This document shows positions 11,976-24,466 of a DNA stretch of 64,000 bases, in pieces. A model generated the notes under the pieces. The model saw only the letters and a program-made list of their open reading frames with translations, was not told where the DNA came from and did not search any database. The stretch's first letter is position 1, and the number at the start of each line of letters is the position of its first letter. Source of the DNA: Vesta saturnalis (taxonomy: Eukaryota; Arthropoda; Insecta; Coleoptera; Lampyridae). The DNA is taken from positions 1 to 64,000 of the forward strand of contig JARFJB010002413.1 in NCBI GenBank assembly GCA_036346205.1. Reading direction: 5' to 3'. Made by a program: the position numbers and the translations under genes.

Positions 11976-12000
11976 GATGTTTAATCTTGCAGATTAAACA
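11888..12000 (+). repeat. 42 bp tandem repeat, each unit with a hairpin, ending in the 3' LTR terminus
   Basis: Hairpins start at 11,894, 11,936 and 11,978, exactly 42 bp apart. Unit 1 is TGTTCAAT/ATTGAACA around CTGCA; unit 2 is the same with one mismatch. Unit 3 is the start of the 3' LTR, TGTTTAATCT/AGATTAAACA. Confidence 0.85.
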
Positions 12001-12449
12001 GGGTATTTTAATAAAGTTAATAATTTTAGTAATTTTATATTTAGTAATAAGTTGAGAAATATAAGTAGAATTAACAATTAAGAAATACGTAAAACGAATC
12101 GTAAGCAAAACTGAATATAGAGCAGGTTAACTATTGCGACAATTGTGCTGATACAAAAGTGTGTAAGATTGAAATTACACATATACTATGTGCATTTTAA
12201 CTAGTAAGCACAAAAAGGCGCTTAAATGAATAAAACATGACCTACTAACTAGGTCAAAACAATAAAACACGTCATGTAAAAAGTTGTATATAAAGTGTAA
12301 ATAATATCAAATAAAACAGTTCTTGAATGAATCTCATCTTTTATTCAATTACTCAACAGGGTTGTGAGGTCTAGTCTACAATTGGTACGAGTGACGGCGT
12401 ACCCCTCACATTAAACCCCAACTAATCAATCTCTCTAATCAGAGAATTG

Positions 12450-12453
<4 letters not shown>
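11978..12453 (+). repeat. 3' LTR of BEL/Pao element
   Basis: Full-length version, 476 bp. Its first 23 bases form a hairpin that continues a 42 bp tandem series begun at 11,894. Confidence 0.9.

Positions 12454-12490
<37 letters not shown>
12454..12490. repeat. (AT)n tract, right half of the split microsatellite
   Basis: AT run beginning directly after the 3' LTR CA. Confidence 0.95.
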
Positions 12491-12495
<5 letters not shown>

Positions 12496-13954
12496 GACGG
12501 AACTCATTTACTTGTTCCATCAATTTGCAAATAATGACTCAAATCTGAAGAGTTCTGAAGTTATAAATTTTTATACACATAACAAAAATTTTAAAAATTC
12601 AAATCAGTTAACTAACGTCTCAGTTAACCTTGTACAAATTACACTCTGCAGGACAAATTTACATATTCATATAAGTAACAAATAGCATGAATCGTAATGA
12701 TATAAATCAGTGCTTGTGCGCAACTTAATGAAAATGGTATCTGCGCAGCTGTGTTGAAATGGACGCAAATATAGAGGTGTATTTATGTTTCACTCACAAT
12801 TTATTGAAATAATAGCAGGAGTTTTACATCTCACAGGACATGTGATAAAGGTCAACTAAGGTACAAATTAAAAAGGTTAAATTAGGTTAATTCAGTAACG
12901 CCAGGTAGTTTTTAGGAGTAAGTGATTGAACGCTTTTATACTTTTGAGAGTAGCTCGTTATTTAAAACCATTGTAGAAACATATGTACTTATAGGGAGAA
13001 GGTAGTACCATTGATTATTATTAATCAATGGTAGTACCAATAGAGTTCATGCGAAAAAAAATAAACGTTCTGACCTTTTTTTCCGGTAAAGAGTGTTACC
13101 CGTGTTGAGGCAACAGTAAGAAGAGGAATAGAAATTCTCTGTATATTTCCAGTTCCAAGCTAACTTGAGCATAACAGTATCGCGCAGAGAACTTGATGTC
13201 GTTCGTTGGTATATTTGATTATGCTAAAGTCTCGTACTCAAAGATCTCGGGTTAAAAGGGTATCGTGCTAAAAGAAAAGGTATGTAAATATTACACAGGT
13301 GAGATTAACATCGTTTACCCCTATGGTCTCGCGCGGGCACAACCAAGTGGTACTAATGCCTTCTGCTAGTAGTGTCCGTCTTCGACCGCTAACAAAAGAA
13401 AACCAGGTATTATTAGCAAGTAAGAAGACTTAAGGAGAGCTTACCCCACTTTTCTAACGGAAAATTATTTTACATCCGCAAGTGATTGCGACAAACAGAA
13501 TTTTGTACTGAAACTGTTCAGGAAACTCTAAATTAAGCTTTGTTGCTAAGCAACTCTTATAATTACATCCGATTATATTTGATATCACCATTTTTAGAAG
13601 AGCTTAACAATTTTCATGGGGTTGTCAAAATGGTGATCAGCCGTAAAAGAAGACGTTAGCGTTTGCTAAAACCAGAAGAATGGTTAATATCGATACCTTT
13701 GTTACCTATATTGACAATTTTTGATTTATTGTATTTCAAATTGTTTTATCGTACTGCCCTCTACCAAGGGTTCCATAAAATACAATAATAAATTCTTTCT
13801 GAAATAGTTACACCAATTGAGGATTACGCTAGTCGATGATTGATGGCGTACCTAGGTGCATCCGTACAAATAAATAAAATACAATAAACTAAAGAATTTA
13901 CAGCTTATGAAATCTCTTAATTGCGAAGAAGTGTAGCACGTTACAATACAGACA
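12491..13954. other. no recognised gene; one perfect short palindrome
   Basis: AT-rich, no supported coding frame. At 13,001-13,038 there is an inverted repeat with 12 bp perfect arms (TACCATTGATTA) around a 4 bp loop, flanked on both sides by GGTAGTACC-like sequence. Confidence 0.6.
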
Positions 13955-14018
13955 GACACACACACACAAACGCGCGCACGCACGCACGCCCGCACGCCCG
14001 CACGCCCGCACACACACA

Positions 14019-14074
<56 letters not shown>

Positions 14075-14078
14075 CACC
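13955..14078. repeat. (CA)n / (CACG)n / CGCCCGCA microsatellite
   Basis: CA run, then CGCACGCA and CCGCACGC units, a long CACG tract, and CA again. Stop-free frames in it are not genes. Confidence 0.96.
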
Positions 14079-14482
14079 CGTCTAAAGTCGCCCCCACCCC
14101 GCAACCTATTATGTGAACCAAAAAACTGAAATTAAGAAAAGGTTAGGAATCCAAACTAACAACGTTTTTGATGATATTCAGTGAAGTAAACATTAAAAAT
14201 GGCGGATAGTCATTGGGATTATACGGAACGTAATACCTCATTTGAAAACTCCTTCCAAGTACTTTCCAAAGACACCAACAACATTAAAATATTACTACTG
14301 ATTCATGAATTTCAACAGAAAAATGCCAACTAATGCTTTCGGGTTTTTGAGTTGAAACTCATAAACCAGTAGTAATATTTTAAGAAGAAGTTTATAAATA
14401 ATAAACGAAATATCGACAAAAAAAAATGAAGTAAATTTTTAATGCCAAATCACCTAATAATTATTTAAAAAAATTTGAAATA

Positions 14483-15485
14483 AAGGCAAATAATTAAATA
14501 TTATTGAAATTTCTGCATGTCTGACAACCAAAAAATCCATTGTGGCATTTGTCACCTGACCATAGATTTGGCGGGAATTTTGAAAAATGTTAACTGTGAT
14601 GCCGAAAAATGGATCAAATTGACAAGATATCGAAAAATTTCATTAAGAAAATGTATTTAGAATGCAACGAAGACCCTATATACCAATTTTCGACCAAATC
14701 AGAAAAAAAATAAAAAATACCATTTATTCCGAAACATCAGAAAATCTTGTTTTACCTGGAAATAGTTTTAATAATATAAATTACATAATTTTAGGTCAAA
14801 ATTAATCAAATATTTGTAAAATATACAATTTGTGAGAGGAAAATTTAGAAAATACGATTTAGCTTCGTCGCGGGTTGTTTTCATGCCCTGTATATTGAAG
14901 CGCATTAGCTGACCTAATATTTTTAACCGGTAAATAAAATGTAAACGAACTAATATTTGTACTTAAAACTTAACAATACATTATTTATCCTTATTAAATT
15001 TAATATTGGTTAGTACATTTGAAATTAGCGATTTTTTTTTATTTAATAAGTGGGCTTCGAAAAATCAAATGTTTCGGCCTATAAGGATGAAAATAATTGC
15101 TCTTTAAAGTGTACCTCATAGTTTAAGATAGCTAAAATTATGTAATTTGTGTTATGAAAACTATTTCCAGGTAGAACAAGATTTTATGTTTCGTAATAAA
15201 AGCAAAGGGGAATAAATGGTATTTTTTATTTTTTTTTCTGATTGGGTTGAAAATTGGTATATGGGGTCTTTATTGCATTCTAAATACATTTTGTTAATAC
15301 AATTTTTCGATATCATGTCAATTTGACCCATTTATAGGCATCATAGATAACATTTTTCAAAATTCCCGACAAATCTATGGTCACGTGACAAATGTCACAA
15401 TGGATTTTTTGGTTGTCAGACATGCAGAAACGCTAATAGAAAGAAATTTCAATAATAAACATTTTTGCCATGTGTCCAACTTTAT
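14483..15485. mobile_element. fold-back (long inverted repeat) element, non-coding
   Basis: About 300 bp at 14,496-14,797 returns inverted at 15,132-15,465. Shared stretches include TTGAAATTTCTGCATG, GACAACCAAAAAATCCA and ATTTGGCGGGAATTTTGAAAA (right arm slightly diverged). The spacer is about 330 bp. The right side ends near a CCCTGTATATA motif; the left end lacks its counterpart, so the left terminus is probably eroded. No transposase is seen. It is most like a MITE or solo inverted-repeat derivative of a mariner-type element. Confidence 0.75.
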
Positions 15486-15877
15486 TGCGGTCCCTGTATA
15501 TATACATACAGGGTTTTTAAGTGATTAGCCAAACTTAAAGGGGTAGTTCCTTTCTTAAATGTAAGTGGCAAACATAAATTTTAACACAAAATAACATTTC
15601 GTTTAACAGTCAAAGTTAAAAGAAATGTGACAGTTTTTGGTGATAACTTGTGTAAATTTAAACCGATTTTGATCGAACGCACAACAATAAACAATCAAAG
15701 CTCTTTAATTTGGCTATTTCAGGTTTCGTAGATGTCCTCCAGTAGCGTAGATATTCAGGGCAGTCGCCACTTTTCCCTCCCTATCTTTACGCCGCTGCAC
15801 TTTATTTCAAATCTAAAAGCCTTTATTAATTCTAATTTAATTTAGAAAAAGAAATGGCTCTGGCAAAATTTTGATTA

Positions 15878-15880
<3 letters not shown>

Positions 15881-15914
<34 letters not shown>

Positions 15915-17866
15915 TAGTGTCGTGTTCGTGTGCGTCTGTGCAGTGATGTGCGTGTGCGTGTCGTTGCGTGTGCGTGTGATTTCGTTGTTCGTGGTGTGCG
16001 TGTGCGTTTCGTGCGTGTGCGTTTGTGTGTGATAGTTGTGTGGTGCGTGTGCATGTGCTGCGTCGTGCGTGTGCGTGTGCGTGTGCGTGCGATGTTTAAT
16101 TGCGTGTGCGTTGTATCTTATGTGTGATGTTGTCGTGTGCTACGCAGAGGTGCGCGCGTCGACGTCGTGCGTATGCCGATTGTGCGTGCGTTGCGTAGTC
16201 TGCGTGTGTTAGTGCGTGCTGCGTGTGCGTGCGGCGTGCGCTAGCTGTTTATTGTTGTTCTTGCAGCTTTGCATTCGAACTTGTTTTCGCCTAAGTTTGC
16301 ATTGTAAAGCGTGCTTGCGTGCGATGGCTGTACTGCAGTGCGTGCATTGTTTATTTGTCGTGGCATGATCATATATGCGTTGGTTTTTGAATCCGTCGTG
16401 TCGTCGTGCGCTTAAATGCGCGTTGTCAGGTGCGTATCCGTAAGTGCGTGTGTTCTGTTACGCATCTGTTTTGATGCTGCTGACTGTCGTGCGTGTGCAT
16501 TTGGTTTGCTTCCTTTACCGACGTCTTCTTGGTTCCGTGCCGTTATTGCTTCGTGTTGCGTCGTGCGTTATCTTGTCGTTCTTGTTGTCGTTGTGTATGC
16601 TTGTTGTCGTGTGTCCTGTGTGTCTGTGCGTGTCGTTTTCTGTTGTTTGTCATTGTTGTATCGTCGTGTGTCAGTTGACGTTTCTGTGTTGTGTCTGATT
16701 GTCGGGTCTGTGTTCGTATTGTCGGAGTCTGTGGTCATGCTGTGTGTACTGTCCGTGTGTCATGTGTTCGGTGTCTGTGTCTGTGTGCTTGCCTGTCGTT
16801 GAGTCCGTATTGTGTCGTGTGTCTGTCGTGTTCTGTCTGTGTCTTGTGTGTCTTATGTCGTTCTGTGTGTCTGTGTGTCTGTTAAGTGTCTGTGTGTCTG
16901 TGTGTCGTGTGTCTGTGTTTGTGTCCTGTGTGTGCGTGTGTCTGTTCAGTGTCCGTGTGTCGTGTTGTCTGTGTGTCTGTCGTCCTGTCTGTGTCGTTGT
17001 CGTGTGTCTGTTGTTGTCTGTGTGTCCTGTGATGTCTGTAGTGTCTGTGTCTGTGCTGTTATGTGTGTCCGTGTGTCATGTCAGTATTGTGTCTGAATTG
17101 TCTGTGTCTGTGTTGTGTCGTTGTGTCGTGTGTTTGTCGTGTGTCAGTGTGTCCGTGTCTGGTTAGTGTCATGTGTGTCGTGTTCGTGCTTGTCGTGTAT
17201 CGTTTGTCGTGTGTCGTGCTGTGTCTGTGTGTCCGTGTTGTCTGTGTGTCTGTGTGTCTGTGTGTCTGTGTCCGTGTGTCTGTGTCCGTGCTGTATGTCC
17301 GTGTGTCTATGTCGTGTCTGTGTCGTGCTGTCCGTGTCGTGTCGTGTCGTCGTGTCGTGTGTCGTGTCGTGTGTCTGTGTGTGTGTGTCTGTGTCCGTGT
17401 GTCTGTGTCTGTGTGTCGTGTGTCTTGCGTGTCCGTGTGTCGTGTGTCTGTGTGTCGTGTGTCGTGTGTCGTGTCGTGTGTCGTGTGTCGTGTGTCTGTG
17501 TCTGTGTCTGTGTCGTGTGTCGTGTCCGTGTGTCTGTGTCGTGTCGTGTCCGTGTGTCGTGTGTCGTGTGTCGTGTGTCTGTGTCTTGTCGTGTGTCGTG
17601 TCTGTGTCTGTGTCGTGTCGTGTCGGTGTCGTGTCTGTGTCTGATGTCTGTGTCTGTGTCGTGTGTCTGTGTCTGTGTCTGTGTCTGTGTCTGTGTCTGT
17701 GTCTGTGTCTGTGTCTGTGTCTGTGTCTGTGTCTGTGTCTGTGTCTGTGTCTGTGTCTGTGTCTGTGTCTGTGTCTGTGTCTGTGTCTGTGTCTGTGTCT
17801 GTGTCTGTGTCTGTGTCTGTGTCTGTGTCTGTGTCTGTGTCTGTGTCTGTGTCTGTGTCTGTATGC
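15881..17866. repeat. 2 kb GT-rich satellite, degenerate at left, perfect (GTGTCT)n at right
   Basis: The plus strand is almost free of A for nearly 2 kb. Left part (15,900-16,600): GCGTGTGCGTGT-like units with much non-repeat sequence. Middle (16,600-17,650): GTGTGTCTGTGTCGTG variants. Right (about 17,660-17,862): some 33 perfect GTGTCT hexamers. Several long frames up to 284 codons exist on both strands only because the units carry no stop codons. Confidence 0.93.
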
Positions 17867-18560
17867 TATAGCCTTTGCTATTTTTAGGCACTTCCACCTT
17901 CCACTTTTCACTTCTACCTTTTCACTTTTATTTTACGTACCTAAGTACCTTTACGTATATTCATTATAGTACTTATATTTATATTTTGGATGGCTCTTAA
18001 GTTACTGATTTACACAAGTTTCTCTTCACTCAAATATCATATTGGAATGCAATTTTAATTCAATAAGACATCAAGAGTAAGAAAGAAAGAAGTAGAAACG
18101 CTTTCATCTTGATTGACCGTTCCGCATCCGTAGTAAATCACAGGAAGCTGTCCATAGAAACTATTATGCTGTGGAATTTATGTGGTAAATTTTATATTTT
18201 TTATGTTTAGCTTTAAAACCTTTTCTTACCTCTCCTTAACCATCCATTTATTGAGTAAATAAACTTAATTGCACATTGTTAATTTTTGTTATTTATAGAA
18301 AAATTATTGTTCCTTATTTAGGGTTTTGTTATTTTCCTGGACAAAGATAACATGGCGCTCGAGCATGCAGTTAATTATATTTTTATAATTAATACATAAT
18401 TTTATTAATTAGGCATAAGTAAAATAATGAAGCTATTGAAACGCAGGCAGTATTTCAGGTGCGTTAATTGAACCCCTATCTCAATCTACTGATGAGTCAG
18501 GCACATTATGAACAATTTGTATTGTTGTTACAATTTGGCGATAATTTAATTTTATTACGG
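17867..18560. other. no recognised feature
   Basis: AT-rich; no open frame, inverted repeat or RNA motif that I can support. Confidence 0.6.
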
Positions 18561-18565
18561 TTATA

Positions 18566-18838
<273 letters not shown>

Positions 18839-18841
<3 letters not shown>

Positions 18842-21600
18842 TGGCGTGTATGAACCAAATTAAACTAGTTGCTATGGAAATATGAATAATGTAAAATTTT
18901 CTACTGGTAGAGTTTACTCTAAGTATGTATTATTGAAATTTTACTAGACGTTCTGTCGGTTGAAAATGATACGAAAAAGATAATCGGTAGTAATATTATT
19001 ATAAGTACTTCAAAATAATCTGGTTATACATCGATAACTTACATAATTACAAAATTTGACAGTTTAAATTAAATTATCTATTAAATTAGATTTTTATTAT
19101 TTTGAGTAAATTTAACCAAATGGAAACAATTTATTAGTTTAACTAGGTACGTATTAGTGCGGTAAAAAATTAAAGTAGTTGCTATGGAAATGTAAAATTT
19201 TCTGTTGGTAGAGTTACTTTAGGTATAATGTATTATCGGGGATAATATAACTAGTTTTTGTGATTGTCATCGATTATTAATCATAATACTTGTTATATTT
19301 GGTAAGAGAATAGAATGAACGTTACTACAAAATATATTTTTACAACTTTGAACGATTTGTCACTTTGACAGTAAATTATTTTATTCATTAAAATCATGTG
19401 ACAGTCAACATGCGGTGATAAAATTATCACCGATTTGACAGCCTATTCTGGGATTTTGTTTTTGTATTTTAACCAATGCAAGTAATCAAAAATGTACCAT
19501 GTGACATGTGGATTATATTCTCGAAGTTATACGAGTAACTTAACTTAATTGGACGTTCTGATTGGTTGAAAATAATACAAAAAAACTAATCGTGTTTGTA
19601 TTTTTGAAAATCACAGGTACACGCTTTTCGATGTGGTATAAATGACATATGGTTCCTATTTCAAACTTTGACTACACCATCGTAATTTTCTCACAAGATT
19701 ACACAAATGGCACATTTAGTAGCAGTCTTATCTCGTCAAATAAGTGAGTTACAATAATTTTTAGGAATGGGTAAAAATAAACAATTGAAGGATAGCGAAG
19801 AAATGAAAAGAGATAAAAAAAATTCGTGTCACTGGATATGTCCTTTCAAATCCGACCCTTGATATCTACATCAGTTTTTGTATATCTCTACAGTTCCCCT
19901 TGTCCTGCAAAATGATTATTTTTTATTTAAGGTGTTCTTTCAATTATTAGAATCGATGTAGCCAACAAAAAATGAAGCATATTTTAAAATGGGTTTTTGG
20001 ACAATCATCAACCGGCAATCCGGTTGAATTAATAAATTCATAGTTATTATAAAATAAACTTAGTTAAGTATTTGGTTTAATATGCAGATTCTTTTTCGTT
20101 TTGTACAAACAAAAGTTTTAGTGTAGAAACAGATAAAATTTTAAAATTTTTGTGACTTACAAGTTTAAGCAGTAAAACTTTTAGTACATTTCGTTACCAA
20201 ATTTCGATACATTAGCGTTGTCGTATTTTGACTTTTGAGATTAATTACAACATTGCAATTGTTACAAAAATTAAAAAAAAAAGTTACGAATGTCTCAAAA
20301 CCCACGATTAGCGTCAGATAGGGGTATATAATGTGGTGTATTATCAGTTGATTTGGAAAGCGAAATTCTGTTACTAATCAGCAACACAGTTTATATCACA
20401 TGTGATGCGTGGTCAAAGTGAAGTAGAAATGAATTCAATTTAAATTTGGCAGGGTAAATCCCTTACCGGACCAAGTTTTCCATCCTTTTAAAGGTTTGAT
20501 AAGAATGGTTAGAAAAAATATAGATATAAATATCTGGTGTGGAGCAACACACGACCTTCCAAACCTCAAAGTAGAAGTAATGTAATAATTTTTTTGGGAT
20601 AATCATGCAACACTTTTTTAATAAATACATAACGAACATTGCAAAAATAAAAACAATATTATATGCCAAATGGAGGTTTAAAACTTCATCTCTGATAGAG
20701 ATTAATAAACATATAGATGCTAAAATAACACTTCTATAAAATAATAATAATTTTCAATCATATTTAATTATTTTCTAGATTTATTCTGCTTTGTATTGAG
20801 AAGCCTTATAGAGAAAAGTTATGTAAAATTACATTTTCTTTAAAAAATATGTCTACACCTTTCCTTATAAAATCAATGGTTCTTCAGATATTGAAAAAAA
20901 TGAACTAACGCTTAAATTCTACCTTGGGACTTTTTGTCGCTAAGTTACGCGTAATGCATAGAACATAATCGATTTGGTTGTCTATGGCTCTATACGTTGG
21001 TATTTTTATATTTATGAAATAATATACAGCTGTTTCAGAAATATTTGATAAAGCCTAACTCCTAATAAACCCCCCTCTCAGCATCTGAATTTTTCTGAAA
21101 ATCTAATCAGCTCCAGGAGAAATGAAGGCTACATTAACTTACATAAATATATGTTTAAATTGTTGTGTGGTTTATATTGAAAGCACAATGGGAATAAATA
21201 ATGAAAAATAATTACACCATAGTACCAAGTAGTATTAATAAACAATACTACAGAATTTTTTAATGCTAGTTAATACATGTAAAGGTAAAAACAGCTACTG
21301 AATTTAAATAGTTTAGTTACAACCACACTTATTGCAAATGTTAGTACAACGTGATCAATCAAAGTGTACTGTAGTGGTATGACAAAAATCCCTAGTTGTT
21401 AATATTGTTGTGTTTTGCAGTTGGCTGCTTTGGATTTTTAGTGTGGTTTTAGTCGTTTTAGTTTATGTCAGTTTATGTCATATTATACCTGCGTTTTTCA
21501 CTTTTGTATTTTCTTGAGTTATTTACAAACTGTCTATATCAAGACAAATTATATATTCTGAATTTCAAATTGTGATATCGAATTTAATCGTCGCCGTTTT
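18839..21600. other. no gene recognised; weak direct repeats
   Basis: A segment at 18,866-18,990 (GTTGCTATGGAAAT, ATTTTCTACTGGTAGAGT, GACGTTCTGTCGGTTGAAAA) recurs in pieces at 19,172-19,240 and 19,548-19,600. ATATCTGGTGTGGAGCAACA at about 20,530 is a dispersed motif seen again at 29,378 and, inverted, at 59,730-59,755. No supported coding frame. Confidence 0.55.
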
Positions 21601-22720
21601 CAATCGAACACGACACATTCATTGTTGTGGCTCATTTTCGTAGCGGCTTCCAAGGTGGTAATGGGCAATGGCTTATTTATTGCAATCATGCATCGATCAA
21701 TTTACTGTTAAGTACCCAAATGAAAATATTAGTTACGAAACATTTAGTCAACATCGTAATCGATTGATAGCTCGATTCATGGAAACTGGTAGTGTTTTAA
21801 AACGCAAACGTGAAGCTTCGGCTACTGTCTTAACAGAGGACACCTTAGCAGATATCCAAGCAAGGATGAATGCAAACCCCAATAAATCTTTGCGAAAACT
21901 ATCTGCACAAACACGTATGAAAAATTTTACCATACAAACATAATTTTATATAAATAATTTTTAGATGTATCCTATGGAAGTGTCCACACTGCAGCAAAGA
22001 AGAATTTACATTTGTACCCGTACAATGTGTCGGTATTACAAGAGTTGCGAGATAGAGATTTTCAGCTTAGAGTAAACTACTGTCAATGGTTCAACAATAC
22101 GATGAACAATGATTTACTGGATGTATCTTTTTTTTCTGATGAAGCTTGGTTTCATCTGTCCGGTTACATAAATAGCCAAAATTATCGTGCGTGGCCTGCA
22201 GAAAATCCACATTTTATTTCGAGAAACTACCTTACACCCTATCAAGGTCGGTGTCTGGATAGCGATGTCGCAACAACGAATATTTGGACCAGTATTTTTC
22301 GATGGCACAATTACTGCGGCAAGATACAGAGAATACTTTTAGAACCATTTATTAATAATTTGGATGATCGTGAATTACGAAACGGGTATTTCCAGCATGA
22401 CTCCGCTACCCCACATACTGCACAGGCTACTATTAATTATTTACGAGACTTCTTTGAAGATAGAATCATTAGTGTAAATCGTTGACCACCGAATTCACCA
22501 GACTTGACACCGTTAGACTTTTTTCTTTTTGGTTATTTAAAAAACAAAGTGTTCAGCCGAAGATTGCATACTCTTCAAGAATTGCGAGATGCTATAACTC
22601 ATGAAGTTCATAATATTGGTGCCGAAATGTTACAAAATGTATTTGCGAATATGCAACGTAGGGTGAACTTATGTTTACAATTTAATGGCGGTCATTTTGA
22701 ACATATGCTGTAAAGCAAAG
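21600..22720 (+). pseudogene. mariner-family transposase remnant (second copy)
   Basis: The N-terminal helix-turn-helix part starts near the ATG at 21,668 (MAYLLQSCIDQF). It includes RFMETGSVLKRKREAS and the second HTH helices (NPNKSLRKLSAQTRM), then is interrupted by a frameshift and about 60 bp of non-fitting sequence. The catalytic part (from about 22,012) has FFSDEAWFHLSGY (first Asp), FQHDSATPHTAQ (second Asp) and PPNSPDLTPLDFFLFGYLK (third Asp). The C terminus FNGGHFEHML ends at 22,713. A TGA at 22,483-22,485 falls where the conserved Trp of WPPRSPD is expected, so a single TGG to TGA change explains it. No TIRs were found. It is more diverged from the first copy than the third copy is. 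Confidence 0.85.
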
Positions 22721-24460
22721 TGTGATAACTAATGTGTACCTAAGGAGTTAAAAAAAATTTGTAAAAGACATTGTCATTCCATAAATATGTACTGTAAATT
22801 TTATTTAATTATAATAAAATTATAACATTTAAATACTTAAGATTCATTATTTTGTAATGATTTAATCCAATCATTAAATAATATTTTATTTATTTTGTTG
22901 TATTTTATAGGGATGCAGTCTAATCAAATACAAAATAGTCATTATTTAAATTAAGATAATATTTTATAATATGTATGTTAATCACCTTCATACAGATTTG
23001 AAACTGATCGTAGTTTTTACTCGAACCATGCTCTAGAGTAGCTAGAGCAATACAGCTTCTTACCAACCTACCAGTGGTACCAACTTAAATATTTTCTTCA
23101 CGTGGTATACACTTGAGATTGATCGCTCTGTATTATGCATGTAACGTTGCAATAAGGTACGGTTTAGTGCCCATGTACACAAACCTTTATAATGATTTTG
23201 TTAGATTGTAGTAACACTATGTTGCTATAAAAGCTGGAAAAATTAGCTAAGCTTTATTTATAACTTGTATTTAGTTAAATGACAACTTAATACGACCTAA
23301 CTAAATAAAATTAATTATTATCAAAGCTAAATGTTATTACTTTTTACTGACCTGTACACGTATGTGCCTTTATTTAGGGTTTTATAACGTGTATAACCCA
23401 TAAATTGTGTATTTTATGTTTCTGTAAGGGTACTAGTATTATATCCAATTTTCCCTAGAGTAAATTAGTTTGTCTCTGCGGATTTTAACCTAGTTTCATG
23501 TTTTGAGTGCACGGTGCAGTGTCGCGATAAACCCCGTGGCTGTTCTGGTGACAACTGACAAAATATCGCCACCAATTCAAACAATTATTGTGCTTAAGAG
23601 AATTGTCAACACTACAGCTTTAATTTAACTTCTAGTTCAGCGATGGGCATTTCGTTTAAATAAGTATAATAATCAGTTTGGCCATGTGTACAACTGTGAT
23701 TATCATTCAATAAACTAGATGATGACATAATACAGATAAAGATTTAATGTTTATGAAACAACAAGAAAAATACGAAACTACATACCATGAAAATCTGATA
23801 AAGAAGTTTATTGCTTAGATTGATTTTATTAACTTTTAACAAGCTGTAAGCTTGAAGTATTATATAGAATTATAAGAACAAAAAATGTAATATGAACTTT
23901 GAAAGTTTTTCTAACTTATAATTAATTCTATGGAACAAGATTTGTTCATTAACGCCCGCGGTGTTAAATAAATTAAAAATTTAGCAGTCTAGTTTTTTAG
24001 GTATATTGTTCCTTCGTCCTAATTTTTGTTGATCCTAGAGAATCATTCATATATTTTATATAAAAATATGCATAACAACCAGCTACTTACAGTTAATAGC
24101 CAACATCCTACCCAATAAAATGGTTTAGTTTTAACAGTGAAATATGATACCCTTCAAATTAAACATACCTTACGTACAAGTTTAAAGGGTCAATAACAAA
24201 TAAACTACAATATTTTTGGATAAATTATCCAAAGCTTGTGTTGTCAATATTATATGTAGGTATAATTTTTTGTGTTTAAGAGACAAAACATTCGCTTTTA
24301 ATTTTAGTAACGAACTATTTAAATCAAAAATACCGTATATTTTTTTGTCATGTAGGTTCATTAATTACAAATCCATTCAGGGCAGTTTGTACTTCGGTCG
24401 AACATAGGTCCCTACTACGCTTAAGAGCTCTTGCGATTTTTATTTTATTTCCGCTAATTT
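22721..24460. other. no recognised feature
   Basis: AT-rich intergenic sequence. The 63-codon frame at 24,216 has no recognisable motif and is probably chance. Confidence 0.6.
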
Positions 24461-24466
24461 ACAGTC

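Larger units (their letters stand above)
8872..12453 (+). mobile_element. BEL/Pao LTR retrotransposon, internally deleted
   Basis: TG...CA LTRs at 8872-9187 and 11,978-12,453 bound a gag-pol remnant. The flanks are ATATA on both sides because the target is a TA repeat, so a 5 bp duplication is possible but not provable. The pol region has lost most of RT and everything after the Pao-type peptidase/RNase-side region (no RNase H or integrase seen). The element is therefore a non-autonomous deletion derivative. Confidence 0.88.

Noticed and set aside
15930..17969. Several long open frames (up to 284 codons) on both strands
   Set aside because: They translate GTGTCT/GTCGTG repeats that lack stop codons; the peptides are Cys/Val/Leu or His/Arg/Thr repeats with no start context or domain.
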